Below, piece after piece: positions 16,582 to 24,848 of a stretch of 64,000 bases of DNA. A program made the translations under genes and the position numbers. The DNA lies in contig NZ_FPJG01000006.1 in the NCBI RefSeq assembly GCF_900119165.1, positions 8,222,001 through 8,286,000 of the forward strand, written 5' to 3'. The DNA comes from Amycolatopsis australiensis (GTDB lineage: Bacteria; Actinomycetota; Actinomycetes; Mycobacteriales; Pseudonocardiaceae). Under the pieces are notes generated by a model that searched no databases, was not told the origin of the DNA, and saw only the letters and a list, made by a program, of their open reading frames with translations. The number at the start of each line of letters is the position of its first letter. Positions within the stretch are counted from its first letter, which is position 1.

Positions 16582-17745
16582 TCAGCCGCGGTCGGCGGCG
16601 AAAAGGCCCTGGATGGCAACCGCCGCGGCACCGCGAGCCCACTCTTCGAAGGGCAGCGGCCGGACGGCCAGACGGCACCGGGCCGCGCTGCCGAACGCAT
16701 GGACCTCGAAGGTCCGGCGGATCTGCTCCTCGAACAGGTCGTACGTCGCAACGCCTTCGCCGGAGACCACCACCCGTTCCGGGCCGAACAGGTTGACCAG
16801 CGCGGCCAGCCCGAGCCCGATCGCGTGGCCCGCCGCGGCGAAGACCTCGCGCAGCGGCTCGTCACCGCCGCGGGCGCGCGTCACGGCGTCTGCCATGGAC
16901 AACGCGGGTTCTCCCGTGACCTGGCGCGCCCGCGTCAGGATCGCTTCGCCGGACGCGATCGCCTCGACGCAGCCCTGCCCGCCGCAGGAGCAAGCAGGGC
17001 CCTCGGCGACCGGGACGTGCCCGATTTCGCCCGCGACGCCGTACGCGCCGCGAAGGACACGGCCGTCGACCACGAGCGCACTGCCGATGCCCGCACCGAC
17101 GGTGACCAGTGCGAACGTCGACGCGCCGACGCCTTCACCGAACCACTTCTCGGCGACGGCGAGGGCCTTGACGTCGTTCTCCAGTGTCGTGGTGAGCCCG
17201 GTGGCGTCTTGCAGCAGTTCCGCGAGAGGAACGTCCCGCCAGCCGAGGAACGGCGAGTACCGGACGACGCCGGACACGCGGTCGACGTCGCCGGACACCG
17301 CGACACCCACGCAGAACGCGCGGTCACGGACGCCCGGGTCGGACAGCAGCTCGCCGGCCAGATCGGCCAGCGCCCGGACGACGTGGCCGACGTCGTGGCC
17401 GGTCAACGCATGGCGGGCACTGGCACGAACGTCGGCACGCAGGTCCGTGACCACGCCGATGAGGTCGTCGCCGGTGATCTTGACGCCGACGAAGTACTCG
17501 CGGTCCGGCCGGATGGCCAGCGGGTTCGCCGGACGGCCGGCGCCGGGCGCGGTGCGGCCGCCGGAGGCGAGTTCTTCGAGGTACCCGGCTTCGATGAACG
17601 GCCGGGCCGCCTTGGTGACCGCGGCCGAGGACAGGCCGGTGCGCCGGGCGACGTCGACCCGGGACACCGGCCCCTCGGTCAGGACCGTGGTGAACACGGT
17701 CGCGGCCGCGGGACCGGTGATCGGCGCCCTCGCGCTGCGCGGCAT
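16582..17745 (-). CDS. ROK-family transcriptional regulator
   Basis: This protein combines an N-terminal winged HTH (VSRVDVARRTGLSSAAVTKAARPFIEAG) with a ROK sugar-kinase-like domain. It keeps the zinc/ROK signature CSCGGQGCVE and the glycine-rich ATP-loop region VTVGAGIGSALVV. ROK regulators respond to sugars or sugar phosphates. It is divergent from an alpha-galactosidase gene, so a galactoside is the likely signal. I start at ATG 17745 (387 aa): a TTGACG/TAACGT promoter with an 18-base spacer ends seven bases upstream, which implies a leaderless message. An ATG at 17766 would lie inside that promoter. Confidence 0.9.
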   Translation of the reverse strand: MPRSARAPITGPAAATVFTTVLTEGPVSRVDVARRTGLSSAAVTKAARPFIEAGYLEELASGGRTAPGAGRPANPLAIRPDREYFVGVKITGDDLIGVVTDLRADVRASARHALTGHDVGHVVRALADLAGELLSDPGVRDRAFCVGVAVSGDVDRVSGVVRYSPFLGWRDVPLAELLQDATGLTTTLENDVKALAVAEKWFGEGVGASTFALVTVGAGIGSALVVDGRVLRGAYGVAGEIGHVPVAEGPACSCGGQGCVEAIASGEAILTRARQVTGEPALSMADAVTRARGGDEPLREVFAAAGHAIGLGLAALVNLFGPERVVVSGEGVATYDLFEEQIRRTFEVHAFGSAARCRLAVRPLPFEEWARGAAAVAIQGLFAADRG

Positions 17746-17752
17746 GCCCGGC

Positions 17753-17814
17753 ACGTTAGACAGCATTAATTAACTTCGTCAAGAATTTATTTTTCCGCTG
17801 GTCGTGCCTACGCT
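17753..17814. promoter_or_regulatory. Divergent leaderless promoters of the ROK regulator and alpha-galactosidase
   Basis: Minus strand: TTGACG (17777-17782), 18-base spacer, TAACGT (17753-17758), seven bases, ATG 17745. Plus strand: TACGCT (17809-17814), seven bases, ATG 17822, with a weak TTTATT at -35. The shared centre 17765-17791 is strikingly AT-rich for this genome (TTAATTAA, AATTTATTTT) and is the obvious place for the ROK operator. Confidence 0.55.
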
Positions 17815-17821
17815 CGCGGTC

Positions 17822-19909
17822 ATGCCGCTCGTCGAACACGACCCCGCGCACCGGCTCTGGCTGCTACGCGGCCCCGAGAGTGCGTACGCCTTCCGGCTCG
17901 ACGCCGACGACCGGCCGCGGCACGTCCACTGGGGCTCGCCGTTGACGTTGTCGCAGGCCACGCAGGTCACCGCGCGTCGCAACCCGGCCGACAGCAGCTT
18001 CGACGAGCCGGGCGACGAGCGGCAGGAGCTGCCGGCCGAAGGTGGCGCGTTCTTCGGCGTTCCCGCGCTGGCCGTGCGCTTTGAGGACGGCACGTCGGCC
18101 CTCGAGTGGCGCTACGACGGCTTCGCGCTCGACGACGACGCTCTGGTGGTGCGTCTCGCGGACCGTCACTATTCCCTGAAAGTGTCGCTGTACTACCGCG
18201 TCCGCGGCGACGTCGTCGAGCGCCGGACGACCCTGCGCAACACCGGCGACGAGCCGATTTCCCTGCTGCGCACCGATTCCGCGTCGTGGACGCTCCCCCG
18301 GCGCGACGGCGCACGCCTGAGCCGGACGTCGGGCGCGTGGAGCGCCGAGTACGGCGTGCTGCGCGAACCGCTGCCCGTCGGGGAAACGACGCTGACCAGC
18401 CGTCGCGGGGTGTCGAGCCACCAGGTCGACCCATGGGTGATGCTCGACGCGGGCGACGCGACCGAGACGTCCGGCGAGGTCTGGAGCACCGCCCTCGCGT
18501 GGAGCGGCAGCTGGCGGATCACCGTGGAGCGCACGCACACCGGCCGCGTCACGTGGACCGGCGGGTTCGGGCACGAGCACGTCGGCTGGCGGCTGCTCCC
18601 CGGCGAAACATGGGAGACGCCGGTGTTCGCCGGCCTCTACGCGGCCGACGGCTTCGGCGGCACGAGCCGGCGGTGGCACGCCTACGTCCGCGAGTTCGTC
18701 CAGCCGCACCCGGACGAGCTGCGTCCGGTCGTCTACAACTCCTGGGAAGCGACCGGCTGGGACGTCGACGAGCGGACCGAGACGGAACTGGCCGCGGCCG
18801 CCGCTCGCGTCGGGGCCGAACTGTTCGTCATGGACGACGGCTGGTTCGGAGCCCGCACCGGCGACGCCGCCGGGCTCGGCGACTGGGTCGCCGACGAAGA
18901 GCGTTTCCCGGGCGGGCTGAAACCGCTGGCCGACGCCGTGCACGCGCACGGGATGCGGTTCGGGTTGTGGGTCGAGCCGGAGATGGTCAACCCGGACAGC
19001 GATCTCTACCGCGCACACCCGGACTGGGTGCTGCACATGGCCAACCGGGAACGCACGACGTTGCGCAACCAGCTCGTGCTGAACTTCGCGCGCCCGGACG
19101 TCGCGGACTGGGCGCACGACTGGCTCGACCGGCTCGTCGGCGACCACGGCATCGACTACCTCAAGTGGGACATGAACCGCGCGTTCACCGAGGCCGGCTG
19201 GCCGGGCGAAGACGCGGGACGCGTGTGGGTCGAGCACGTGCGTGCCGTGTACCGGATCCTGGACCGGCTGCGCGCGGACCACCCGGCACTGCGAATCCAA
19301 GGCTGCGCGGGCGGCGGCGGGCGTACCGACCTCGGGATCCTCGCGCGCACCGACGAGAACTGGGCCTCCGACAACACCGACGCCGCCGACCGGATCACCA
19401 TCCAGCACGGCTACGGCCAGATCTACCCCGCGGGCACGATGTCGGCGTGGGTCACCGACAGCCCGAATCCGGCCACGGGACGCGAAGCGCCGCTGAGCTT
19501 CCGGTTCCACGTCGCGATGGCGGGAGTGCTCGGCCTGGGCGGCGACCTGCCGCGGTGGAGCGCGGGCGAACTCGACGAGGCCGCGAAGCTCGTCGCGCTG
19601 TACAAGGAGATCCGGCCGGTGGTGCAGCACGGTTCGCTGTACCGGCTCGCCGATCCGGCAACGTCGGCGCTGACCGCGGTGCAGTACGTGCTGGACGACT
19701 CGGTGGTCGTCTTCCTCTGGCGCCGGCCCACCGAGTTCGCGCGGCCCTTCACCCCGCCGCGCCTGCGGGGACTCGATCCGGCGGGCCGCTACCGCGACCA
19801 GGACGGTGCCGTGCACGACGGCGCGGTGCTGCTGTGCCACGGACTCGGCTGGGATTTTCCCGGGAGCGGGTACGCGAGCGCGGTGGTGCGGCTGACTCGG
19901 GTGGGCTGA
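17822..19909 (+). CDS. Alpha-galactosidase, GH36
   Basis: This enzyme hydrolyses terminal alpha-galactosyl residues of melibiose, raffinose-type sugars or galactomannan fragments. The 695-residue GH36 protein has a beta-rich N-terminal domain, then a TIM barrel. The nucleophile is D450 (LKWDMNR) and the acid/base D517 (WASDNTD). Other family blocks present are VYNSWEATGWDVDE, MDDGWFG and GLWVEPEMVNPDSDLYR. There is no signal peptide, so it acts on imported sugar. It is read divergently from the ROK regulator, and the start is fixed by a leaderless promoter. Confidence 0.95.
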   Translation: MPLVEHDPAHRLWLLRGPESAYAFRLDADDRPRHVHWGSPLTLSQATQVTARRNPADSSFDEPGDERQELPAEGGAFFGVPALAVRFEDGTSALEWRYDGFALDDDALVVRLADRHYSLKVSLYYRVRGDVVERRTTLRNTGDEPISLLRTDSASWTLPRRDGARLSRTSGAWSAEYGVLREPLPVGETTLTSRRGVSSHQVDPWVMLDAGDATETSGEVWSTALAWSGSWRITVERTHTGRVTWTGGFGHEHVGWRLLPGETWETPVFAGLYAADGFGGTSRRWHAYVREFVQPHPDELRPVVYNSWEATGWDVDERTETELAAAAARVGAELFVMDDGWFGARTGDAAGLGDWVADEERFPGGLKPLADAVHAHGMRFGLWVEPEMVNPDSDLYRAHPDWVLHMANRERTTLRNQLVLNFARPDVADWAHDWLDRLVGDHGIDYLKWDMNRAFTEAGWPGEDAGRVWVEHVRAVYRILDRLRADHPALRIQGCAGGGGRTDLGILARTDENWASDNTDAADRITIQHGYGQIYPAGTMSAWVTDSPNPATGREAPLSFRFHVAMAGVLGLGGDLPRWSAGELDEAAKLVALYKEIRPVVQHGSLYRLADPATSALTAVQYVLDDSVVVFLWRRPTEFARPFTPPRLRGLDPAGRYRDQDGAVHDGAVLLCHGLGWDFPGSGYASAVVRLTRVG

Positions 19910-19927
19910 ATCGCCGGGGGTGTGCCC

Positions 19928-19933
19928 TAGGCT
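19928..19933 (+). promoter_or_regulatory. -10 box of a leaderless promoter
   Basis: TAGGCT is followed by six bases and the GTG start at 19940. This layout supports the GTG as start and indicates that the dehydrogenase gene is transcribed separately from the galactosidase gene 30 bases upstream. Confidence 0.5.
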
Positions 19934-19939
19934 GTCGGG

Positions 19940-20884
19940 GTGGCCAAGATCGCGGTGACCCGATGGATTCCCGACGACGCGGTGCAGCTCCTCGCCGACG
20001 CCGGTGACGTTGCCGTGTCGCGGCTCGATCGCCCGCTGACGCCCGGCGAACTGCACGAGTTTGTCGATGGCGCCGCGGCCGTGGTCGGGATGCTGCACGA
20101 CCGGATCGACGGCGCGCTGGCCGACGCCGCCGGGCCCGGCCTGAAGATCGTGGCGAACGTCGCGGTGGGCTACGACAACGTCGACGTGCCCGCGCTGGCG
20201 TCGCGCGGTGTCGTCGTCACGAACACGCCGGGCGTGCTCACCGACGCGACCGCCGACCTCGCCTTCGGCCTGCTGCTCGCCGTCACGCGCCGGATCGGCG
20301 AGGGCGAGCGGCTGCTGCGGTCGCGGACGCCGTGGTCGTTCCACCTCGGCTTCCTGCTCGGCTCGGGGTTGCAGGGCAAGACGCTCGGCATCGTCGGGCT
20401 CGGCCAGATCGGGCGGGCGATGGCGAAGCGGGCCGCCGCGTTCGGGATGTCGATCGTCTACTCAGGACGGTCCAAGCAGGACACCGACGCCGAGTTCGTG
20501 CCGTTCGAAGAACTCCTCGCCCGCTCGGACGTCGTCTCGCTGCACTGCCCGCTGACGCCGGAGACGCGCCATCTCATCGACGCCGCCGCGTTGCGGGCCA
20601 TGAAACCGGGCGCCTACCTGGTGAACACGACGCGTGGCCCGGTCGTCGACGAAGCCGCGCTCGCGGACGCCTTGGAGGCCGGGGAGATCGCCGGTGCCGC
20701 GCTGGACGTGTTCGAGAAGGAACCCGAGGTCGAACCGCGGCTGCTCGGCCGCGACGACGTCGTGCTGAGCCCGCACCTCGGGTCGGCCACGGTCGAAACC
20801 CGCACCGAGATGGCCGTTCTGGCCGCTCGCAACGTCGCGGCGGTGCTCGCCGGGCGTCCCCCGCTGACGGAGGTGAAGCCGTGA
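19940..20884 (+). CDS. D-2-hydroxyacid dehydrogenase (glyoxylate/hydroxypyruvate reductase type)
   Basis: This 314-aa NAD(P)-dependent enzyme has the NAD fold motif GIVGLGQIGRAMAKR. The catalytic Arg is in NTTRGPVVDE, Glu in the following helix region (DVFEKEP) and His in LSPHLGSA. Because the next gene encodes glycerate kinase and overlaps it by GTGA, reduction of hydroxypyruvate or glyoxylate to D-glycerate or glycolate is the likely reaction. The pair would feed glycerate into glycolysis. Cofactor preference cannot be read safely. Confidence 0.9.
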   Translation: MAKIAVTRWIPDDAVQLLADAGDVAVSRLDRPLTPGELHEFVDGAAAVVGMLHDRIDGALADAAGPGLKIVANVAVGYDNVDVPALASRGVVVTNTPGVLTDATADLAFGLLLAVTRRIGEGERLLRSRTPWSFHLGFLLGSGLQGKTLGIVGLGQIGRAMAKRAAAFGMSIVYSGRSKQDTDAEFVPFEELLARSDVVSLHCPLTPETRHLIDAAALRAMKPGAYLVNTTRGPVVDEAALADALEAGEIAGAALDVFEKEPEVEPRLLGRDDVVLSPHLGSATVETRTEMAVLAARNVAAVLAGRPPLTEVKP

Positions 20885-22005
20885 CCCGTGTCGTCATCGC
20901 GCCCGACAAGTTCAAGGGCAGTCTCACCGCGGTGGAGGCGGCGGAGGCGATCGCCCTCGGCGTCCGTGACGCGCTGCCGGAGGCCGAAATCGTGTCCTGC
21001 CCGGTCGCCGACGGTGGTGAAGGAACCCTCGACGTCCTCGAAGCGGCGGGCGCGCGGATCGTCCGGATGCGGGTCCGCGGCCCGCTCGACGACCAGGTCG
21101 AAGCCCGGTACGCCGTGCTGGACGGCACCGCCTACGTCGAGTCGGCGCGCGCGTGCGGGATCGAGTTCGTCGAGCCGAGCCCGCAGACGGCGCTGGCCGC
21201 GCACACGTGGGGCGTCGGGGAACTGCTCGCGGACGCGCTCATCCACGGCGCCGAGCGGCTGGTGCTGACGGCCGGCGGCACGGCCAGCACCGACGGCGGG
21301 GCGGGCATGCTCGGCGCGCTCGGGGCGGGTGTGCTGGACGCGTTCGGCGCACCGGTCGGCCTGGGCGGCGGCACGCTCCGGCGCGTCGCGTCGACCGAGC
21401 TGACCCCGGTGCGGGAGCGCGTGGACGGCGTGCGGGTCGCGGTGGCGACGGACGTGACGAACCCGCTGCTGGGCCCGTCGGGAGCCGCGGCCGTGTTCGG
21501 GCCGCAGAAAGGGGCGGGACCGGACGAGGTGGCGTTGCTGGACGAAGCGCTGGGCCGGTGGGCGTACGCGCTGCAGGTGGGTGGCGCTCCGGACGTCTCG
21601 CGGATCGCGGGCGCGGGAGCCGGGGGCGGGATCGCGGCCGGGGCGATCGCGGGCCTCGGGGCAACGGTCGAATCCGGGTTCGACCTCATCGCCGGGCTGA
21701 CCGGAGTGGACAAGGCACTCGACGGGGCCGATCTCGTCATCACGGGCGAGGGATCGCTGGACGAGCAGAGCCTGAACGGCAAGGCGCCGGCCGGGATCGC
21801 GGATCGGGCTCGGCCGCGCAGGGTGCCGTTGCTGGCGCTGGCGGGCCGGATCCAGCTCGATGCCGCCGGGTTGGCTCGGCTCGGGGTGGTGGGGAGCAGC
21901 GCTTTGATCGATCACGCGCCTTCGGTCGATCACGCGCGGGCGCATGCCGCGGAGTTGCTGCGGGAACGGGCTGCGGTGCTGGTTCGCGAGTGGCTCGCGA
22001 GGTAG
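20881..22005 (+). CDS. glxK: Glycerate kinase, type I
   Basis: Glycerate kinase phosphorylates D-glycerate to 2-phosphoglycerate (GlxK/GarK family). The protein opens VTRVVIAPDKFKGSLTAVEAAEAI, the conserved family start, followed by CPVADGGEGTLDVL and TAGGTASTDGGAGML. The C-terminal ITGEGSLDEQSLNGKAP block is also typical. At 374 aa it has normal length. GTG 20881 overlaps the upstream dehydrogenase stop (GTGA), indicating coupled translation. Open frame upstream of 20881 lies inside the dehydrogenase and is not coding. Confidence 0.94.
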   Translation: MTRVVIAPDKFKGSLTAVEAAEAIALGVRDALPEAEIVSCPVADGGEGTLDVLEAAGARIVRMRVRGPLDDQVEARYAVLDGTAYVESARACGIEFVEPSPQTALAAHTWGVGELLADALIHGAERLVLTAGGTASTDGGAGMLGALGAGVLDAFGAPVGLGGGTLRRVASTELTPVRERVDGVRVAVATDVTNPLLGPSGAAAVFGPQKGAGPDEVALLDEALGRWAYALQVGGAPDVSRIAGAGAGGGIAAGAIAGLGATVESGFDLIAGLTGVDKALDGADLVITGEGSLDEQSLNGKAPAGIADRARPRRVPLLALAGRIQLDAAGLARLGVVGSSALIDHAPSVDHARAHAAELLRERAAVLVREWLAR

Positions 22006-22066
22006 GCACGCCGGGAGCCGGGAGCGCTGGTGCGGCACCGAGTTCTTCGGCCGTCCGCGCGGGCGA

Positions 22067-22098
22067 ACGGACCTTTCGCCGCGCTGCGAAAGGCCCGT
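22067..22098. terminator. Bidirectional hairpin between glxK and the HesB-like gene
   Basis: CCTTTCGC/GCGAAAGG form an eight-base stem around a six-base loop. After one mismatch the stem continues with ACGG/CCGT (arms 22067-22079 and 22086-22098). It lies between two convergent genes, as expected for a shared terminator. Confidence 0.65.
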
Positions 22099-22107
22099 CC
22101 GCCTCGG

Positions 22108-22401
22108 TCAGCTCGTGTGCTGGGGCAGCACCGCGAACGCCACTCCGCCCGCTTCGTCCTCCTGGACGTCGAGGACCTTGTCGTCGAGCAGCGCCGCCGC
22201 CTGGGGTTCCAGGAAGACCTTCGGGCCTTCTTCCTCGCCCAGGACGCTGTCGCCCTCTGCCGGCTCCGGGGCCACCGAGAGCGCCAGCTGGGCGCTTTCG
22301 CCGTCGGCTTGCTGGACCGCCAGGCGCAGCCCGGCCTCTCCTTCGCCCTGGCTGGTCAGTGCGGTGATCGCCTCGGCGGCGGCTTCGGTCACGGTCAGCA
22401 T
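22108..22401 (-). CDS. HesB/IscA-like A-type fold protein without cysteines
   Basis: This acidic protein of 97 residues begins MLTVTEAAAEAITALTSQGEGEAGLRL and has the HesB/IscA fold pattern (FLEPQAAALLDDKVLDVQEDE). The three cysteines that bind Fe-S clusters in true A-type carriers are all absent. Such cysteine-free relatives are common in actinobacteria and their function is not established; they are often annotated as Fe-S cluster biosynthesis proteins. ATG 22401 follows a GAAGGGAAGG ribosome binding site. Longer upstream frames are not supported. Confidence 0.85.
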   Translation of the reverse strand: MLTVTEAAAEAITALTSQGEGEAGLRLAVQQADGESAQLALSVAPEPAEGDSVLGEEEGPKVFLEPQAAALLDDKVLDVQEDEAGGVAFAVLPQHTS

Positions 22402-22484
22402 TTTCGGCCTTCCCTTCGTCGCGGTCCGATGCACTGGAGGTCCCCACGCTAGGGGCGTCCGTCCGGACGTGCAGTCTGAGCGGA

Positions 22485-22895
22485 TCAGCCCTGCCGCGCC
22501 TCGCGGATGGCGTCCGCCACCGAGCCGCCCGCGTAGTCGGCTTGCTCCCGCGGGTCCGGGTCGGCGTGCCGGCGCGGGATCTCGTCGTCCGGGGTCACCT
22601 GCTCGAAGTCCGGCGGTGCGTCCTCGACGGTCTCGTCGAGCTGGTCCACCGGCGTCACGGCCAGCGGACGGTCCGGCACCGGCTCCGGCTCGGTGTCCGG
22701 CACCTCTTCGGCGAGGCGCTGGTCCATCGGCTCGCCTTCGCGGATCTCGCTGGGCGTCGTGCCGAAGCGGTCCGCGGCACTCCAATGCTCGGGCGGCTCG
22801 ATGCCCTCCTCGAGCGGGTCCACGCGCAGCTCGTCCTCGTCCAGCGCCTCGCTGGGGTCCAAGCTTTCCGGTTCGGCCGCGTCACGGTCACTCAC
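22485..22895 (-). CDS. Acidic DUF5709-type protein
   Basis: This highly acidic 136-residue protein contains DPLEEGIEPPEHWSAADRFG, EGEPMDQRLAEEVPD and a C-terminal YAGGSVADAIREARQG. That fits the actinobacterial DUF5709 family as I remember it; function unknown. It has no membrane segment or signal peptide and is probably largely disordered. GTG 22895 is chosen because GGGAGAAACCA precedes it at ribosome-binding distance. Its promoter region is shared with the divergent GtrA-family gene. Confidence 0.8.
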   Translation of the reverse strand: MSDRDAAEPESLDPSEALDEDELRVDPLEEGIEPPEHWSAADRFGTTPSEIREGEPMDQRLAEEVPDTEPEPVPDRPLAVTPVDQLDETVEDAPPDFEQVTPDDEIPRRHADPDPREQADYAGGSVADAIREARQG

Positions 22896-23012
22896 TGGTT
22901 TCTCCCGGCGCGTAGGCAGTAGTCGGTCTCGCCGTTGAGCTACCCGGCCGCCGGGGTGGCTCAAACGCGGGCGATGTCGCCGGAATCACATTTCTTCAAC
23001 TGGTTTAACACA

Positions 23013-23041
23013 TTCACAAGTTTGTGAACGCAGGGTAGGTT
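23013..23041 (+). promoter_or_regulatory. 16-bp palindrome and -10 box in front of the GtrA-family gene
   Basis: TTCACAAGTTTGTGAA (23013-23028; 7-bp arms, 2-bp centre) overlaps the expected -35 position. TAGGTT (23036-23041) is followed by six bases and the ATG at 23048, a leaderless layout. The palindrome is a good operator candidate; no adjacent regulator gene explains it. Confidence 0.5.
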
Positions 23042-23047
23042 GGGATC

Positions 23048-23518
23048 ATGGCCACCACCAGGTGGGCGCCGGAGCACCGGCTGCTCGCCGCCGACCCCGA
23101 CCGCGACCACGAGCTCGGCACGCACGCCGCGTGGTACGTCGTGGCCGGTGTGGTCACCACCGGGGTCCAGGCCGTCCTGTTCCTCCTGCTGCGCGACCAG
23201 CTGGGCTCGCAGATGGCGAACCTCGTCGCGATCGCGGTCACCACGGTCGGCAACACCGAGTTCCACCGCCGCGTGACGTTCGCCGGACGGCGGAGCAACG
23301 CCGGGAAGCGGCACCTGCAGGACCTCGTGACGTTCGCCTTCTACGCCGGGTACGGCTCGGCGGTGCTGGCGGTGCTGGACGCGCTGGTCGACCGGCCGAC
23401 GTCGTGGGAAGAGACCGGCACGCTGCTGCTGGCGAGCCTGGTCGGCGGTTTCGTGCGGTTCGCGGTGCTGCGCTGGTGGGTCTTCGCGCACCGAGCCGAG
23501 GCGGCGCGCGCCCGCTAG
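23048..23518 (+). CDS. GtrA-family membrane protein
   Basis: GtrA-like proteins are small four-helix membrane proteins linked to transfer of lipid-bound sugars to cell-surface glycans. The 156-aa sequence has four hydrophobic segments (about residues 27-47, 55-72, 92-112, 124-143). It has the NTEFHRRVTF motif after the second helix and the FVRFAVLRWWVF end typical of the family. Start ATG 23048 is leaderless. It lies just upstream of two DUF202 membrane protein genes, so envelope function is plausible. Confidence 0.85.
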   Translation: MATTRWAPEHRLLAADPDRDHELGTHAAWYVVAGVVTTGVQAVLFLLLRDQLGSQMANLVAIAVTTVGNTEFHRRVTFAGRRSNAGKRHLQDLVTFAFYAGYGSAVLAVLDALVDRPTSWEETGTLLLASLVGGFVRFAVLRWWVFAHRAEAARAR

Positions 23519-23529
23519 CGTCTGCGGAC

Positions 23530-23883
23530 GTGGACCGGGAAGAGATCACGCCCCACTCGGGCGGCAGCGAGCCGGATTACCGCTTCACGCTGGCCAACGA
23601 ACGGACATTCCTCGCCTGGCTCCGGACGGCGCTGGGCTTGCTGGCGGGCGGGGTCGCGGTGCACCAGCTGGTCCCGGCGCCGGCCGCGGCGAGCGCGGTG
23701 CTCGCGGGGTTGTGCGTGGCGCTGGCGGCCGTGCTGGCCGCGACGGCCTATCCCCGCTGGCGGCGGGTGCAGATCGCCATGCGGGCCGGGCAGCCGCTGC
23801 CGCGGAGCCGGATGATCCTGGTGCTGACGGGCGGCCTGCTGACCCTGACCGTGGCGGCGGCCGTGCTGCTGGTGGTCTCGTGA
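23530..23883 (+). CDS. DUF202 membrane protein (YidH-type)
   Basis: This small membrane protein of 117 residues contains the DUF202 signature RFTLANERTFLAWLRTALGLLAGG and three hydrophobic helices. The family function is unknown. GTG 23530 lies eight bases after a TAGCGT box that also contains the gtrA-family stop codon, so it may have its own leaderless message. Its stop overlaps a downstream GTG (GTGA). The second member of the usual DUF202 pair starts 416 bases further on. Confidence 0.85.
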   Translation: MDREEITPHSGGSEPDYRFTLANERTFLAWLRTALGLLAGGVAVHQLVPAPAAASAVLAGLCVALAAVLAATAYPRWRRVQIAMRAGQPLPRSRMILVLTGGLLTLTVAAAVLLVVS

Positions 23884-24302
23884 GTGCGCCGGACGCGCAG
23901 GTGCGACGGCCGCGAGGAGGTAAGCGGCCGGGGCTGACGGGAGTGGCTTCGGAGGTGCCGCGAGCGAACTCGCAGCCCGGGAGCCCCCGACCGGGGCTGA
24001 CCACAGCCGCCGCGGAGGCGGGACGGCCACGAGGAAGTCGGCTGCCGGACCCGACCGGAGCTGCCACAGACGTGCCGCGAAGGCTCCGCAGGGCCACCTT
24101 CTCCGCCGCGGCGACCTCACCCGGTCGGCCACGGACCGCACTCACCCGTTCCTCACCCGGACGCGCCGCCGATGCCTCCCCGGCCACCTCTCGCCCCATT
24201 CGGCCGAGCCCGGCCGACCACCTCACCGCCGCCCGAATACCGCGGCTTCGCGATTATCGCGACGTCAGAAATGCCGTCATACTCCTCCGGACCCCCTCAT
24301 GA
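23880..24302 (+). CDS. Doubtful 140-codon ORF bridging the two DUF202 genes
   Basis: GTG 23880 overlaps the first DUF202 stop (GTGA), and its own TGA overlaps the ATG of the second DUF202 gene (ATGA). The product is Arg/Pro/Ala rich and probably disordered. It contains loosely repeated segments such as RPGLTGVASEVPRA and RPGLTTAAAEAGRPRG. Third-position GC is lower than in neighbouring genes and rare codons (ATA, AGA, CGA) are frequent, which argues against a real protein. It may be only a translated spacer. This is the main content of the 415 bases between the DUF202 genes. Confidence 0.25.
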   Translation: MSAPDAQVRRPRGGKRPGLTGVASEVPRANSQPGSPRPGLTTAAAEAGRPRGSRLPDPTGAATDVPRRLRRATFSAAATSPGRPRTALTRSSPGRAADASPATSRPIRPSPADHLTAARIPRLRDYRDVRNAVILLRTPS

Positions 24303-24595
24303 CCACCGATGCCGGGGCTCAGGCCGAGCGGACGGGACTTGCCTGGCGGCGGACCGCCCTTGCCTCCGCCGCCTGCACCGTACTGCTTCTGCACTCCGCC
24401 GCCCAGCGGCACTGGGGTGCCTCGCTCGTGCCCGTTCTGCTCGCCGCCGCCACGTCTGCCCTGCTCGCGGGCGTGGCCGTGCGGCGGGAACGGGCTTTGC
24501 GCGCCGGGCGGCCCGTCGTCATGTCTTCCGCCGTGCCCGCTGTCGCGTCGCTCGCCGTGACCGTCACTGCCGCCTCCGTGGTCGTCTTCCACTGA
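24299..24595 (+). CDS. DUF202 membrane protein, second of the pair
   Basis: The 98-aa protein contains the short DUF202 core QAERTGLAWRRTALASAACT and three hydrophobic segments. Tandem DUF202 genes, one YidH-like and one short, are common in actinobacteria and are usually adjacent; here a 415-base segment separates them. No clear promoter or ribosome binding site precedes ATG 24299. The ATGA overlap with the bridging ORF is the only visible translation link. Function unknown. Confidence 0.85.
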   Translation: MTTDAGAQAERTGLAWRRTALASAACTVLLLHSAAQRHWGASLVPVLLAAATSALLAGVAVRRERALRAGRPVVMSSAVPAVASLAVTVTAASVVVFH

Positions 24596-24700
24596 CGGGT
24601 GAACTCGGCACATCCTGAAACCGATTAATCGCAATGTGCGGGCGCTGGTCGCGGGAACATCACGGTCGCTCCTGCGAACGGGGTATTGGTCGTTGAAATC

Positions 24701-24730
24701 TGGACTGACGCCCCGGGAGGTGTTTACGAT
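24701..24730 (+). promoter_or_regulatory. Candidate promoter of the ECF sigma factor gene
   Basis: TGGACT (24701-24706), an 18-base spacer and TACGAT (24725-24730) predict a start near 24737 and a leader of about 110 bases. The remaining part of the 253-base gap (24596-24700) shows nothing I can interpret. Confidence 0.4.
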
Positions 24731-24848
24731 TACCCAGCGTCGCACGGAGTGCGGGTGAGCCGGAATCTCCCGGAGTATCCGCAACCGAAAAGTCACGGAG
24801 AGTGGAGCCCCCGGCAGCGACGGTCGAGGGTCGGCCGGGGAGACGACC

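Noticed and set aside
23515..24226. Two overlapping minus-strand ORFs opposite the DUF202 region
   Set aside because: They lack ribosome binding sites and family motifs and are antisense to a clear DUF202 gene.
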